Below are positions 11,697 to 22,252 of a DNA stretch of 64,000 nucleotides, in pieces. The DNA comes from Drechmeria coniospora (lineage: Eukaryota; Ascomycota; Sordariomycetes; Hypocreales; Ophiocordycipitaceae). The DNA lies in assembly GCF_001625195.1 (NCBI RefSeq), contig NC_054391.1:8632552-8696551 (forward strand), given 5' to 3'. The position numbers and the translations under genes are program-made. The notes under the pieces are model-generated. The model saw only the letters and a program-made list of their open reading frames with translations. It made no database searches and had not been told where the DNA came from. Every line of letters begins with the position of its first letter. Position 1 is the first letter of the stretch.

Positions 11697-14075
11697 CTAG
11701 ATGCGGCCGCCTTCCACGACCCTCTCGCGTGATCGGCGGACCTGCTGCTTCAACTTTCTCATGTCTGCTCGTCTTCGCCGAGCGCGTTTCTCGCTGTCTT
11801 CGCCAGACAGAGGCTCTCTAAAGGCCTCGAGCACGACCAAATCTGCGAGGAATCGGCGGATTCGCAGGCCCGTTTTGCTGCGAACGAATGCGTCCACCTC
11901 CTCATCGCAAGCGGCCGATGCGGCTACGTGCAGGCCTCGCAGAACATCACGATCTGCAATGTCTTGGTCGTCCAAGTCCATCTCGTCGAGATTGATGCTC
12001 CCGGGTATAGATGACGTCCTTTTGGGAATGTTTGGCGGGGCCGTGGCTTGCGACGGAATCCCTCTGCCGAAGCGGCAACAGACTCCGACATGGCCAGCGT
12101 CGTAAACGGCTTGTTGCCCCTTGCCACACTGTTTGCTCGGTTTTTTATTTGCCGCCTGAGGATCCTCTGCGTCGGCGCCGAGCTCTGCTGTCTTGTTCAG
12201 TGCTTCTTCCAATTTAGAAATGAGCGTGTCGGGACACTGGCACGAAGTAGGGTAAGCTGAGGAAGGGCAAACCCGCTCTCCTTTTGAACCGGTGGCCTGC
12301 ATGTTCGTTAAACCTCGGGATATCTCCTGGCCGGGTACGCTCTGATAAGGTCTTGGAGATAGATGTTCGCGTTCGAAAATTTTGACCTCGCGATCCAACT
12401 GAGCCTGTGCAGACTGCGATCGCAATGGATGCGGCTCTTGGCCGCATTCATTCGTTATACGGCTCCGGTGTTCTCTCTTGTCCAACTCTTTGTCGTGGTG
12501 ATTCTCGACGTGGTCTTGTCCTTTTGGCGCATCCACACTGTTGCGCAGCGCTGGCTTCGTTTGCGCTTTCTTGTGCTCATGCTGCGACTTGGCTTCCGTT
12601 TCTAGGCGCTTTGCTCCGGTGCCTGCGATGCGAGATCTTTTTTCAGGGCTTGGAGAGACGGAAACTCGATGGCAACGTTGCACGGTTTGCGGCAGTGGAG
12701 GAGCAGACCTAGATGGAGGCATTCCCAGCCGAGGGCCGGGTCGTTTTGTCTGCTTTCGATAGTTGCCTTCCAGCGTATTCTTCCCCAGAGGTGGTTTAAA
12801 ATGGGCCCATTCCGGATCAGTCGTTTGGTCTTCGTCGCCGAAGAAGCACGGCAAGCAACGCCTTTTTGCCCTTTTGACCTTGGGACCATGCTTCTGTTTC
12901 CGCACCGGCACCTCGTCAATAAGGGCAAACCTCCACTCGTCCATGTCCTGCGTTGGAGCAAAAGAAATTTCCGTGCCTGTGCTCGCGGCACCGTCGACCA
13001 GCAATTGCCTTGCACGTTGTCTCATAGAGACGGGTGGGTGCTGCTGGCCTGGCCGTTTCACCCAGTCAGGGATGGGTCTGGAGAAACACGCCTGGCGACT
13101 GTGGACTTGGTCCTTCGATGTTACTGCAAGTCCTGCTGCCCGAAACTCGGGACGAAAAGGTATGAGAGCGGATATTGTGTGAAGAGTGTCACCAGATTTT
13201 GCTGAAGGCGACCCTGGTTGAGCTATTTCGGTATTTTCCTTTGTCTTTCCTGCGTTGCTGTCAATGTCCCTGATGAATTGATTCAAGGTCATCCGGTGGT
13301 TCGATTTTCTAGATTCGCCATCAACTGAATATTCCCCAGGTCTGTTCAAGGTGCAATCGCCTTGTTTTTTCATGGCAGCAAAGAGCCGGATCTGTTGAAT
13401 CAGGGTGCGGGATATCGCTTCGACAAGAGCCGAGTCGACAGAGGTATGCTTGGAGGCTCTAGCGATGCCTGCGATACTGGCGATACTGCTGCCAAGGCTA
13501 CGCCGAGGTGATTCGGTGCTATTGAGCTTGGCACGGACGGCTCGTTCTCGTCCGGACACCTCACAAGTCAAGACATCAACGTCGCCAAGCTCGTTGGTGA
13601 TTTTGCGCCAGGCGCTTCCGTGTTGACCCAATCGCACCCTGTTGGTAGGCGGGAGAGGGAAGGAGTCGAGATCGACGGAAGGCGAGGAAGTGTCCAAAGT
13701 CTGGTCAGGTGAATGTGTGTCTGAGGGACGATTTTCATGAATTCCGAGGTTAGGGTGTAACTTTGGGTGGATCTTGGGTGTATTGTCGACTCTTGGGTCC
13801 GTATCAAAGCTAGGGTTGCTCTGCGTTGGCGAATTCTTGCGGCCATGCCTCGCACGATGTCGACGCAGCCCTTGTTGGTGCCGATTTGAGTGGCGGATGC
13901 CGCTTGGACGTCGAGATAGGATGACGACACGAGAACGAGGGCGAGTTCTTTCAAAGGAAGTAACCGGTCGGTGCGGTGGTTTCGTGCCGTCATTGCAAAG
14001 TAACGAAGTGTTTGCCTCGGGAATAGATGCTAGGGAAGCCATCACGAGGGAGAAGGCAGAAGCAAATCGCTTCAA
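11697..14075 (-). CDS. Hypothetical 792-residue basic, largely disordered protein
   Basis: An uninterrupted frame of 792 codons, much longer than expected by chance. I recognise no catalytic family. The first ~20 residues (MKRFASAFSLVMASLASIPEA) resemble a signal peptide, but what follows is rich in Arg, Lys, Pro, Ser and Gln and reads as disordered. This makes a nuclear or cytoplasmic location equally possible and leaves the start open. The last ~100 residues look structured: SINLDEMDLDDQDIADRDVL, then GLHVAASAACDEEVDAFVRS and LRIRRFLADLVVLEAFREP, ending in a basic helix. A cysteine-bearing patch (KRAKRRCLPCFFGDEDQ) sits mid-protein. Neighbours give no functional hint. Confidence 0.7.
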   Translation of the reverse strand: MKRFASAFSLVMASLASIPEANTSLLCNDGTKPPHRPVTSFERTRPRSRVVILSRRPSGIRHSNRHQQGLRRHRARHGRKNSPTQSNPSFDTDPRVDNTPKIHPKLHPNLGIHENRPSDTHSPDQTLDTSSPSVDLDSFPLPPTNRVRLGQHGSAWRKITNELGDVDVLTCEVSGRERAVRAKLNSTESPRRSLGSSIASIAGIARASKHTSVDSALVEAISRTLIQQIRLFAAMKKQGDCTLNRPGEYSVDGESRKSNHRMTLNQFIRDIDSNAGKTKENTEIAQPGSPSAKSGDTLHTISALIPFRPEFRAAGLAVTSKDQVHSRQACFSRPIPDWVKRPGQQHPPVSMRQRARQLLVDGAASTGTEISFAPTQDMDEWRFALIDEVPVRKQKHGPKVKRAKRRCLPCFFGDEDQTTDPEWAHFKPPLGKNTLEGNYRKQTKRPGPRLGMPPSRSAPPLPQTVQRCHRVSVSPSPEKRSRIAGTGAKRLETEAKSQHEHKKAQTKPALRNSVDAPKGQDHVENHHDKELDKREHRSRITNECGQEPHPLRSQSAQAQLDREVKIFEREHLSPRPYQSVPGQEISRGLTNMQATGSKGERVCPSSAYPTSCQCPDTLISKLEEALNKTAELGADAEDPQAANKKPSKQCGKGQQAVYDAGHVGVCCRFGRGIPSQATAPPNIPKRTSSIPGSINLDEMDLDDQDIADRDVLRGLHVAASAACDEEVDAFVRSKTGLRIRRFLADLVVLEAFREPLSGEDSEKRARRRRADMRKLKQQVRRSRERVVEGGRI

Positions 14076-14319
14076 ATCAAGTCATTCAAGATGAAGTGCT
14101 GAGGCAGCGATGCTCTAGAAATGTGCGAGATGCTGCATGAAAGTGAGGTACGATTCCGTCTCGTGCAGCATGAAGCCGCAGCACGGGGTCTGGGAAATAA
14201 CGTCGCATAGGGGGCTTGTCATGGCTAGACGACCCATTGCGCCAGTCACAGCCAAAGTTCTGAGCACAGCAGTGGCGGCCGTCGGTTGGCCTCCCTGCTC
14301 TTTCGAATTTACGCCGGGC

Positions 14320-14679
14320 TCACCTGACATCTGTAATGCCGGGCGAGGAGTAGACGTCGAGTTGGCGGCGGCCCTTGCGCAGCAGGAACTCGACGGCGGC
14401 GAAGTCGCGCTTGTCAATGGTCATATTTTTGGAAAATTCAGATCTGAGTCGACGGTAAGGCTCGGGCTGTGAAATTGTGCATTTTCAGGGTCAACCTTAC
14501 CTGGCAAACTGTTCAAAATGCGAGCGTGTGCTCTGTCGATAAGTTGGTGAGTGAGTGCGGAAACGACTCCCAAGGAGTGACAGCAGGAAGATTTCGCCCA
14601 CCTCAGGCTTTCGGCGGCTCTCGCGGAGGCATTGGCGATAGAGTGCCAGAACCTCTTTTTGGAGTCCTGAGAGTCTCAT
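14320..14679 (-). CDS. SDH6: Succinate dehydrogenase assembly factor 1 (LYR protein)
   Basis: A 77-residue mitochondrial LYR-motif chaperone that helps insert Fe-S clusters into the SDH iron-sulfur subunit of complex II. Three small exons (14602-14679, 14501-14532, 14444 boundary to 14320-14443) were assembled by eye. The introns are GTGGGC...CGACAG and GTAAGG...CTCAG. The product starts MRLSGLQKEVLALYRQCLRE with the LYR motif at ALYRQ. The 32-nt middle exon gives STRSHFEQFA, and the end reads DKRDFAAVEFLLRKGRRQLD. This matches SDHAF1/Sdh6 nearly end to end at the family's usual length (~75-115). The exons are too short to be found as ORFs. The gene faces away from the FAH-family gene. Confidence 0.9.
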
Positions 14680-15257
14680 TCCGAGTGAAATTATCGACAG
14701 GCTTTGCCCTATCTCTGGCGTGATTTGGTGGATGGAAGGAAGGAAGGTTACGAGTGATGCAAGGAGACGGGACTGAGCTGCTGGCCGCCAGTAGTGAATG
14801 CGAGCGGGGTACGGAACGTACTGTACCTAGACTAGTAGTGTATTTCCAGTAAGACGACAACTATAATGCCCACGATGACGCTATTGGGGTTTGTGGTTCA
14901 GTGGTCATGTACCCCGTACTTCCCCCCTCTTAGGGGATCATGATGAATGTCAGCACCAGGCAAGGTCTGACGATCGGAGTATATTGGTACCGGTTACGTA
15001 CTTCGTCAACAAAGCGCACGATCAACATTGGTGTGAGAATCATCACATCTAGTATGGACAAGGTCCATGAAGTGGAAGAAAACCCCCCGCTTGTTGACCG
15101 TTGACCATTTTCCGTTGGTTGGCTTCATGCTTGATGAGTGTTGAGTGATCCGTCTTCGTCCTGGACCGTTCCACTTGTTCAATCGATTCAAGCGACGGCG
15201 ACAGCTCCTCCCACGCGCAAGTCGACCGACATCTCCAGTGGGCATTCTCGCCGCAAC
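14680..15257. promoter_or_regulatory. Divergent intergenic region, SDHAF1 / FAH-family gene
   Basis: A 578-bp region between head-to-head genes, so both promoters are expected here. It contains GTACGGAACGTACTGTACC near 14810-14826 and a GGTACCGGTTACGTAC stretch near 14986-15000. No coding frame is credible and no specific factor site was assigned. Confidence 0.4.
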
Positions 15258-16375
15258 ATGACCAACTTCGCAGCAAGTGACTGGCCCGTGGGTTGAGGAC
15301 GGGAATCGAGATGGCTGACCTTGTCAGCAGCGACTCGTTCGGTTCCTCGCAAAAGATGGTCGGGTTTACTGCGGCGATGCCATGCTGCCACAAGGGGTCA
15401 CTGACGTTGCTAAATCCAAGCGGGCTCGCATCATCAGCGGCGATGTCTTCGGCAAGCACCATGTGACAGATCAAATCGCCGACATTCGCCGGCTGCTCCC
15501 GCCTCTGTCCCCGTCTCAGGTCGGCACCGTGCGATGTCTCGGACTCAACTACGCAGATCATGCAAAGGAGACGAAGATGGAATCGCCCCGATTTCCCATT
15601 CTCTTCTACAAACCACCGACGGCTCTGTCGGGCCCGGTGGATGCCATCCCCATCCATCCCATGGCACAGGAGGGGACTGGCTTGGACCACGAGTGCGAGC
15701 TTGTCGTGGTCATCGGCAAGCGGTGCACCGACGTTCCCGAGTCGGGCGCGTTGGATTGCGTTCTCGGCTACGCCGTGGGCAACGATGTTTCGCACCGAGA
15801 CTGGCAGATCAAGCACGGCGGCAGCCAATGGTCGCACGGCAAGGGGTTCGATGGCTGGGCTCCCTACGGGCCGGGCATCGTTAGTGGCAAGACGATTAGG
15901 GACCCTCAAATTCTCAAGATATGGACGAAAGTGAACGGCAACATGGTGCAGGTGAGATGCCGGAAACGCGCCGCTTCTGCTACGGCTTGGCTGACAGACC
16001 CAGAACGGCACGACGGCGAACATGGTGTTTAGTGTGAAGAAGATCATTTCTCTTCTGAGCCGGGGTGTGACACTGATGCCCGGCGACATCATCTTTACGG
16101 GAACGTGAGTTGTCGGCCCAACAAGCGTGGCGAGCATACCTGCAGACTAACCAGGTGACGACACAAGACCTGCGGGTGTCGGCATGGGTCGAACTCCCCC
16201 GGTGTGGCTCGAGGACCGCGACGTGGTCGAAGTAGGCCTTGAAGGGGTTGGAACTTGGTGAGAGACCCGCTCCGTACACAGACAGGAAAGACATCGCAGA
16301 CGACGCATGCTGACTGTCATGACCGACTCCAGCACGAACAAGGTTGAGTTTGCCAAGCCCAAGTCCAAGGTGTAG
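15258..16375 (+). CDS. Fumarylacetoacetate hydrolase-family protein
   Basis: Predicted 294-residue metal-dependent enzyme of the FAH fold (acylpyruvase or oxaloacetate decarboxylase/tautomerase type); the exact substrate cannot be read from sequence. Five exons: 15258-15287, 15331-15951, 16004-16104, 16168-16257 and 16333-16375. The first exon encodes ten residues and is followed by a 43-nt intron (GTGGGT...CAGCAG, CTGAC branch). It supplies MTNFAASDWP ahead of RLVRFLAKDGRVYCGDAM. Family marks are VRCLGLNYADHAKE, the metal-binding DHECELVVVIGK, GYAVGNDVSHRDWQ with a ligand Asp, KGFDGWAPYGP, and MPGDIIFTGTPAGVG across an exon junction. Length is normal for the small FAH subfamily, shorter than tyrosine-pathway FAH (~420). 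The exon 1 junction is the least certain; an acceptor 3 nt earlier would add one Gln. Confidence 0.9.
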
Positions 16376-17032
16376 AAGACATCAGTCGATACGGTCAGAG
16401 TTTTCGGACGTGAACAGAGGCGGGCGAAGACGGGTGGGTCCCTTGCGAATGTCTCTGTGTGTTAGCCGTGATCAGAGTGTAGCTGAAGGTGATGATTGGT
16501 GTATTTATTCGAAATGAACGAACGACCCTCGCCCGGGATAGTTGTTGGACCCTTCATGGGCATGAGTGCATTCGGTCGATGGTAGGCAAGTGCTAAAGGC
16601 ATGCTGCCATCTGCTCGACAGTCTATGGAATAAAATCAACTCTCCAAATTTCACTCATTACCGATACATGAATTGGCCCAATTGCATGTATTAAGTATAT
16701 GATATTCATCGCCACATATAAGTACGAGTGCTGCAGGTTGGGGGTTGGCTCAATGTCATGGCACGTACGGAATACAATAGTATGTAGTGCTTGTGGTGGA
16801 AGTCAAGTGGTGTACGGAGTAGGTGGAGAAGGAGCATTTGCCGCCCGAACTAAGTACTAGTAATTAGCCTGGTCCACGGCATGACATTGATGGTCACGAT
16901 TTTGCACCATAGAGCGTCGTTCACCACTCTTCACCAAAAAATTCGCTTCCAGCAAACGGAACGAGTTAATATTCCTGCTGGCAGTTTGCTGGCGGTGGTG
17001 GCGTCCGATCCGTAGCCTATCCTGTCGTATCC
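16376..17032. other. Intergenic region, FAH-family gene to DUS4
   Basis: About 660 bp between two plus-strand genes. It is AT-rich around 16620-16720, with direct repeats of TGAATTGGCCCAATTGCATG character, and should hold the DUS4 promoter. No gene is seen. Confidence 0.35.
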
Positions 17033-18559
17033 ATGCCGCCCCTCGGCAGAGATGGATCGCCACAAGCCTCCTCACAGTGAGTTCTATTGGACTGGGATTC
17101 GATACCCTTCATGACCTCGAATAACTGACAACAACCTACCAGCCCGCTCAAGATTTTCGATGCGGTGAGAAAGAAAGACAAGTTTCTGTATGCTTGCGCG
17201 CCCATGGTGCGATACAGCAAAGTGCGTGCGCAAACAAAACCATCTCCTGGTTCCGACTTCCTTTACTCCCACGTTTCCCAGTCGAATGGCTCGCTGACCG
17301 AATCGTCTCAGCTTGCCTTTCGACAAACCGTCCATAAATACGGTGTCGACCTTTCCTGGACGCCCATGATTCTCGCCAAAGAATTTAATCGCAGCAGTTT
17401 TGCCCGAGACAGTGGTACGCCCCCCTTCCCCCCCCTTTATCCTGTCGCAGCCGCACATCCAAAACTCGAGCAGGATATGATATCAGATGGCTTCTACTTG
17501 CTACACTGCATACCATGTACCATATTATGCCACGTACACTAACCTTCCGGCTTGTAGACCTCACCATCTCCACAGACGGTACCCAGCTGCCCACAATTCT
17601 CCAATTTGGCGCCAACTCGCCCCTCGAGCTTGCCCGCGCTTCGTCTCTCGCCGCCCCTGCCGTCGCTGGCGTTGACCTCAACTGCGGATGCCCTCAGTCG
17701 TGGGCCTGCGCCGAGACCTTGGGTGCGGCCCTCATGAACCAACGCGAGCTCGTGCGGGACATGGTCGTCGAGACCAGAGAGAGGCTGAGGCAGGACGGCT
17801 GGGCCGTCGGCATGGAAACCGACATGGATAGGCCGAATGGGAGGAGCGTGAGCGTCAAAATTCGGGTCCATGATGATTTGAGGTGAGCCCCCCTCCATCC
17901 TACTCCCCCCTTCCTCTGTATTCCCTGCTCATACCTGTAGGAAAACTATGGACTTCATGGATACCGTCATTGGCCACCCTCAAAACCGGCTCGTCGACTG
18001 GATCACCATCCATCCACGTACCCGAAGCACGCCATCAACAACACCCATTCGCACCGAGTCCCTCGAGATCCTGACTTCCAAATACGCCTCCACCCTCCCC
18101 ATCCTGCTCTCTGGCGACGTTTTCGACCTTTCATCCTTGCCTTTCCAGCCGCTCCCGGAACTCCCCACCCTCACCGTCAAGGACGAGCGGGCGGCGCGGA
18201 CCGGATGCGCGAGTCCTGTGATCCCTGCGCCAAGCAACACGAACCTCTCGGGCTTCATGTCCGCGCGCGGCCTTCTTGCCAACCCGGCCCTCTTCGCCGG
18301 CCATTCCTCCTGCCCTTGGGATGCCGTCGAGACCTTCATGTGCAACGTCGCCCGCTGCCCGCTGCCCTTTAAGCTCGTCGTTCACCACGTTTCCGAGATG
18401 TGCAGTCCTGGAATGGGTCCGGACAAGTCATCGTTGCTGCCCAGGAAGGAGAGGGCCCGGCTGTCTGACCTCAAGGACATGATAGAACTCATAGACTACT
18501 TGGATGAAAAGATGGAGGAGCAGACGGGGAAAGGGGGAGGACTGCGGAGAGATTTATGA
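17033..18559 (+). CDS. DUS4: tRNA-dihydrouridine synthase, Dus4 type
   Basis: FMN enzyme that reduces uridine to dihydrouridine in the tRNA D-loop; yeast Dus4 acts on U20a/U20b. Predicted 389 residues from five exons: 17033-17076, 17143-17221, 17312-17414, 17558-17882 and 17941-18559, all with GT-AG introns in frame. The TIM-barrel signatures are present: APMVRYSK near residue 34, LQFGANSP near 90, the Dus signature DLNCGCPQSWA near 115 with its conserved Cys, then GAALM, ITIHPRTR near 206, SGDVF for flavin phosphate binding, and MSARGLLANPALF. The APMVRYSK and NCGCPQ forms point to Dus4 rather than Dus1-3. The N-terminus is short with no targeting signal, so a cytosolic or nuclear location is likely. 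Confidence 0.92.
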
Positions 18560-18706
18560 AATTACCAGTAATGATTCACGAACTGCAACATGTCACCGAG
18601 GCCGGCATCGCTGAAATTTGCATTCTGCAGAGCATGGTATCAAGATTCAACTCCCGTCACCTCATCCCGTCGCTTCCCCGAAACCCTTGCATTTGACCAA
18701 GAAAAT

Positions 18707-21309
18707 TCAAAGACCACCTAGGACACTCTGGATGCCCACCGTCCCAGAGTCCTCCCTCCGCTGCACAAAGGCTCGAAAGTCTCCCTTGGACAACTTTCCC
18801 TTGGCGCCCGTCTGTCCCGGCACGAGGGTTCTCGACCGTTCCCTCAAAGCCTCGGGGCCGACGATGAAGAGCGAGCCGATCTCGGTCAACATTTCGACAG
18901 CGCCCGCGACGTCGTTGCCGAGCGGCCAGTCCCGCATCGTGGCGACGTACTTGGCGATATCCTGCGTGACCATGAGCCCGCCCGTGGCGTTGACGGGAAA
19001 TTTTTTGAAGTGGTCAAAGAGCAGGTGGTGAATGGCGAGAGCCAGCTCGCTGAAAAACCTCTCGGCGTTCTGCCCGTCCAACGCTTGGGCGGCGTGCTTG
19101 CTTGCTCGGCCGAGAAAGGTGCAAATGCTCAGGCAGGTCGGTGTCTGGAGAGACTCGAGCTCGACGTCTTTGGGTTTGAAATCATGTTTTTTCTGACCGC
19201 TGAGCGACTTGGAGACCCAGTTGGTGGCGACCTCGATCGACGAGCTCATCACGGCATTTGTCTTCTTCTCAATGGAGTCGATCGCCGCCTTCTTCTGCGC
19301 CTCCATGTTTTTCCGCACCGGCGTGTTCAACTCGGCGAGACGGATGAGCACGACGGTGATGAAGCGGTCCATGATGGCCGAAACCGTCACCGCCGGCCGT
19401 GTCGTTGGCATGTAGGACAGGTCCGGTTCGGCCTTGGCGCTCTCCAGCATCGTCGCCTGCACCTGCGCCGCGTCCAGCGCAGTCTGGATGTACACCTGGC
19501 CCATGCTCGTGAGGAGCAGGTTCAGGAGAACGTTCATATCCTTGGGCGTGTCCGCCTGCGACCCGAGCTCGAGCGTCCTCTGCACGCTCTCGGCAAGCCA
19601 CTTGAGCATTCTCTTGGCGTTGGCCACGCTCAACGCGCCGTCCTCCTCCGACACCTCGACCTCGTTTTTGTTGTCCTTGTCCTTGAGGCCGGCGACACGC
19701 AGCATCACCCTCTTCTGGGTCTCCGTAAGATCCGAGGACTCGAGCCGCTCGAGATAGGCATCCTTGGCGGCGGCAATGAGCTGGGTACCCTGTTGGGCCA
19801 GTGAGGCCATGAAACCCGTCGACGCCTTCTTGCGTCGCGAGTGATAGATGGTGAAGCGGAAAAGGAGGGAGCTGTACATCTCCTCGAGGCTCTTCCTCTC
19901 GCGCTCGATGTACGTGTTGCCGACGAGGTAGGGGACGAACAGCTCGTCCAGCTGCTGCTCCAACGCCTGGGCAATCTGCGCCGAGCAGGGCTCCGGGTTC
20001 TCTGTGAGGCCGTGCGTCTTGAGGTCCTCGACAAGGGCGCCGATGTAGCTTCTCGACGAGTGCAGCGATCTCAGGAAGGCCAGCGTCGATATCGTCTCGG
20101 CTTTGTCGAGGACCTTTTCGAGCCGCTGCTGGATGGATTGCTGAAAGACGCGCTGGATGAATTTGACGAGAACGGTTTCGTAGTATGGAAAGGCGCGCTT
20201 GATGATGAAGGATTCCTCCTGCATCACGATCCTGACCTCGTCGATCAAGGACTGCAGACTCGGCTCCACGCCGGGAGGGTCGGAGTCGGGGTCGGCCAGG
20301 GCATCCCAGACGTCGCCGTCGGCCGTGACCTCGTCGTTCATGAGCTGATCGCGGTCGATGAAGAACTGATGCTGGTTCACAAAGATGGCGATGACGCTCG
20401 CCCCGCCGTTGAAGTCGTGCAGGACCTTGGCGCACTCCATCATGTCCTCGAAGTTCTGCCGCCTGTAGCTGTTGTTGAACTGCTTCAGAAGATCCTGCTC
20501 GAGCGTCTCGCAGAACTTTTCGAGCGTTTCCCGTGAGTTGTGGGCCCTTGTCGGGCTCGCGGCTTTGCTGCTTGCCGTGCCGTTTCGATATCCGTTCGCC
20601 TGGCCCCAGGAAGCTGGATCCAGCTGCTGACTGATCCTCATCAACTGCCGGGCAATGACGGCGACCCGGACCTTGTTCTCGGCACCGCCCTGGCGCCGAA
20701 TGTCTTCGAGGGAAGCGACTTGACCCGTCTCGGTGATCTCATTCCAGCACTGCACGAGGAAGATGGCGTCTCGCGTCTGGCTTCGCTTCCGGTCGAGCTC
20801 CTTCAGCTTCTCGCCAACCTGGACGGCAAAGTTTCCTCCACCGTCGGACCTGCCGTTCGCGTCGAGTGCGGTGGAGTTGCTCGCGTTGAGGGAGACGTCG
20901 AGTGCCTCGAACGAGGTCATCGTCTGGTCGAGCTTGCGGCCGAGCGTGTCGAGCGTCTGGTCGTGCTGGACTTCGGCCCGGCGAACTTGCGACAGCAGAC
21001 CCGACTCCTTCTCCTGGAGCTCGTCCCCGAGGGCGGCGAGCTGGGAGAGGACGTCTAGCGTCAGCGTCAGCGAGAGATGCTACCATGACCTGGATTGTGG
21101 GGGTGTCCTATACTCTCAAAGGTCCGAATCATCGGCCTGGGGTCGAATGAGGTTTGCGGCGGACCAGATCGACGATTAGGGGGGACCGCATTCTCGGCCA
21201 GACCGTCGACGAAGTCGCGAACGATGAAGTCCTTGCCGGAGAAGTCCTCTAGGGTGAAGCTCGGCGCCTTGGGGAAGAGGCTCTGGTGCGCCGAGCTAGA
21301 GCGCTCCAT
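18707..21309 (-). CDS. SEC10: Exocyst complex component Sec10
   Basis: Subunit of the octameric exocyst that tethers secretory vesicles at sites of polarised growth such as hyphal tips. Predicted 847 residues: exon 1 is 21114-21309, the intron 21055-21113 (GTATAG...GCTAG, repeated CTGACG before the acceptor), and exon 2 is 18707-21054. The N-terminus has FTLEDFSGKDFIVRDFV and SFDPRPMIRTFE. After the junction comes a long coiled coil (VLSQLAALGDELQEKESGLL...TLGRKLDQTMTSFEALD), then the helical core with ESFIIKRAFPYYETVLVKFI. The C-terminus contains LSICTFLGRASKHAAQAL and GGLMVTQDIAKYVATMRDWP, all Sec10 features at the usual length. The ATG at 21309 was chosen; an in-frame ATG at 21339 would add ten residues. 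A second-frame overlap near 20.3 kb is a shadow. Confidence 0.93.
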
Positions 21310-22252
21310 GATCGAGAGGGGAGGGATGGGGGCGAGCACGAGGGAAGCGTCGGCTGCATGTGCGTCGTAACAGGGGAGAGGCCGTCTTGCTTCTGTGCAG
21401 GATCATCTCCGTACAGGGTCGAGCCAGGTGGTCGCCGGTGTTGAATTACCATCGGCCCGCCGGTTGAGCATACCGAAGGTTGGCGGGGAGCATGAGCGTG
21501 AGCTTGAGGCTTGCGGGTACGAGAAACTGTCATCTGTCCCAGCCCGCAGCGCCTGAAATGAGCGCTGGAGTTGGCCAATTTAGGGCCTGGTGGGCGCTGG
21601 CAGTGGGACCACCCACCCACTCTCTCACTGCTGAAGAGCGCGCCCCCCCCCCCCCCCCTCCTATGGAAAACGTCCCATGCAGGGGCCAAATCAGGCTTGA
21701 GGGCTGCGCCACAGCTCAGCCGGGCCACGGGACTCAAGGGAGCAGCCGACGTAGTCAGCTTGCATTACATGGCTTGTCATTATTCCTGGTAATTCCTACT
21801 GATAGGCACTGTACCTTGGGACTTTTAAAGTACAGATACGATACCGTGCACTCAGTATTACAAGAACATACTTGTACATGTACTTGCGCCTGCAAAATTT
21901 CAAGTACTCCAAACACTACTCCGTACAGTAGGCACTTAATCGTACTGCTTGAACTCCGTACTCCGTACTATCTATCAATCGTCCACCATATCAGTGCGTC
22001 CAATGCTCCCTGCAACTGGCAGCCTGCATCTCCATCCAGCCTGCATCTCTGCTCCGCTCTCGGGAATTCGTCGCTCCATCGTTTCCCTTTCCCTCTTTCT
22101 TCTCCACGACGTCGAATCTTGAAGACTACCGAACAGCAACGAACGGCCATCCCTTCCTACCGTCCCTCATATCCCCCGTCCTTGGTTCGGGTATTCGCCA
22201 GCCATCAATTCGATCCCTGTGCGCTTTCGAGGCCGCAACGGCTGCAGCAGCC
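21310..22252. promoter_or_regulatory. Divergent intergenic region, SEC10 / NUS1
   Basis: A 943-bp spacer between head-to-head genes. It contains an 18-nt C homopolymer near 21641-21658, clustered TACTCCGTAC motifs at 21919-21969, and a pyrimidine-rich tract (TTTCCCTTTCCCTCTTTCTTC) at about 22081-22101 shortly before the NUS1 ATG. The last likely belongs to the NUS1 leader. Frames crossing this region are low complexity. Confidence 0.4.

Noticed and set aside
14880..14960. Possible tRNA gene (GTGGTTCAGTGGTCATG resembles an A box)
   Set aside because: No matching B box, acceptor stem or cloverleaf could be formed downstream.
19269..20435. 388-codon minus-strand frame overlapping SEC10
   Set aside because: Same strand but a different phase from Sec10; Arg/His/Pro-rich and without conservation, while the Sec10 frame is full length.
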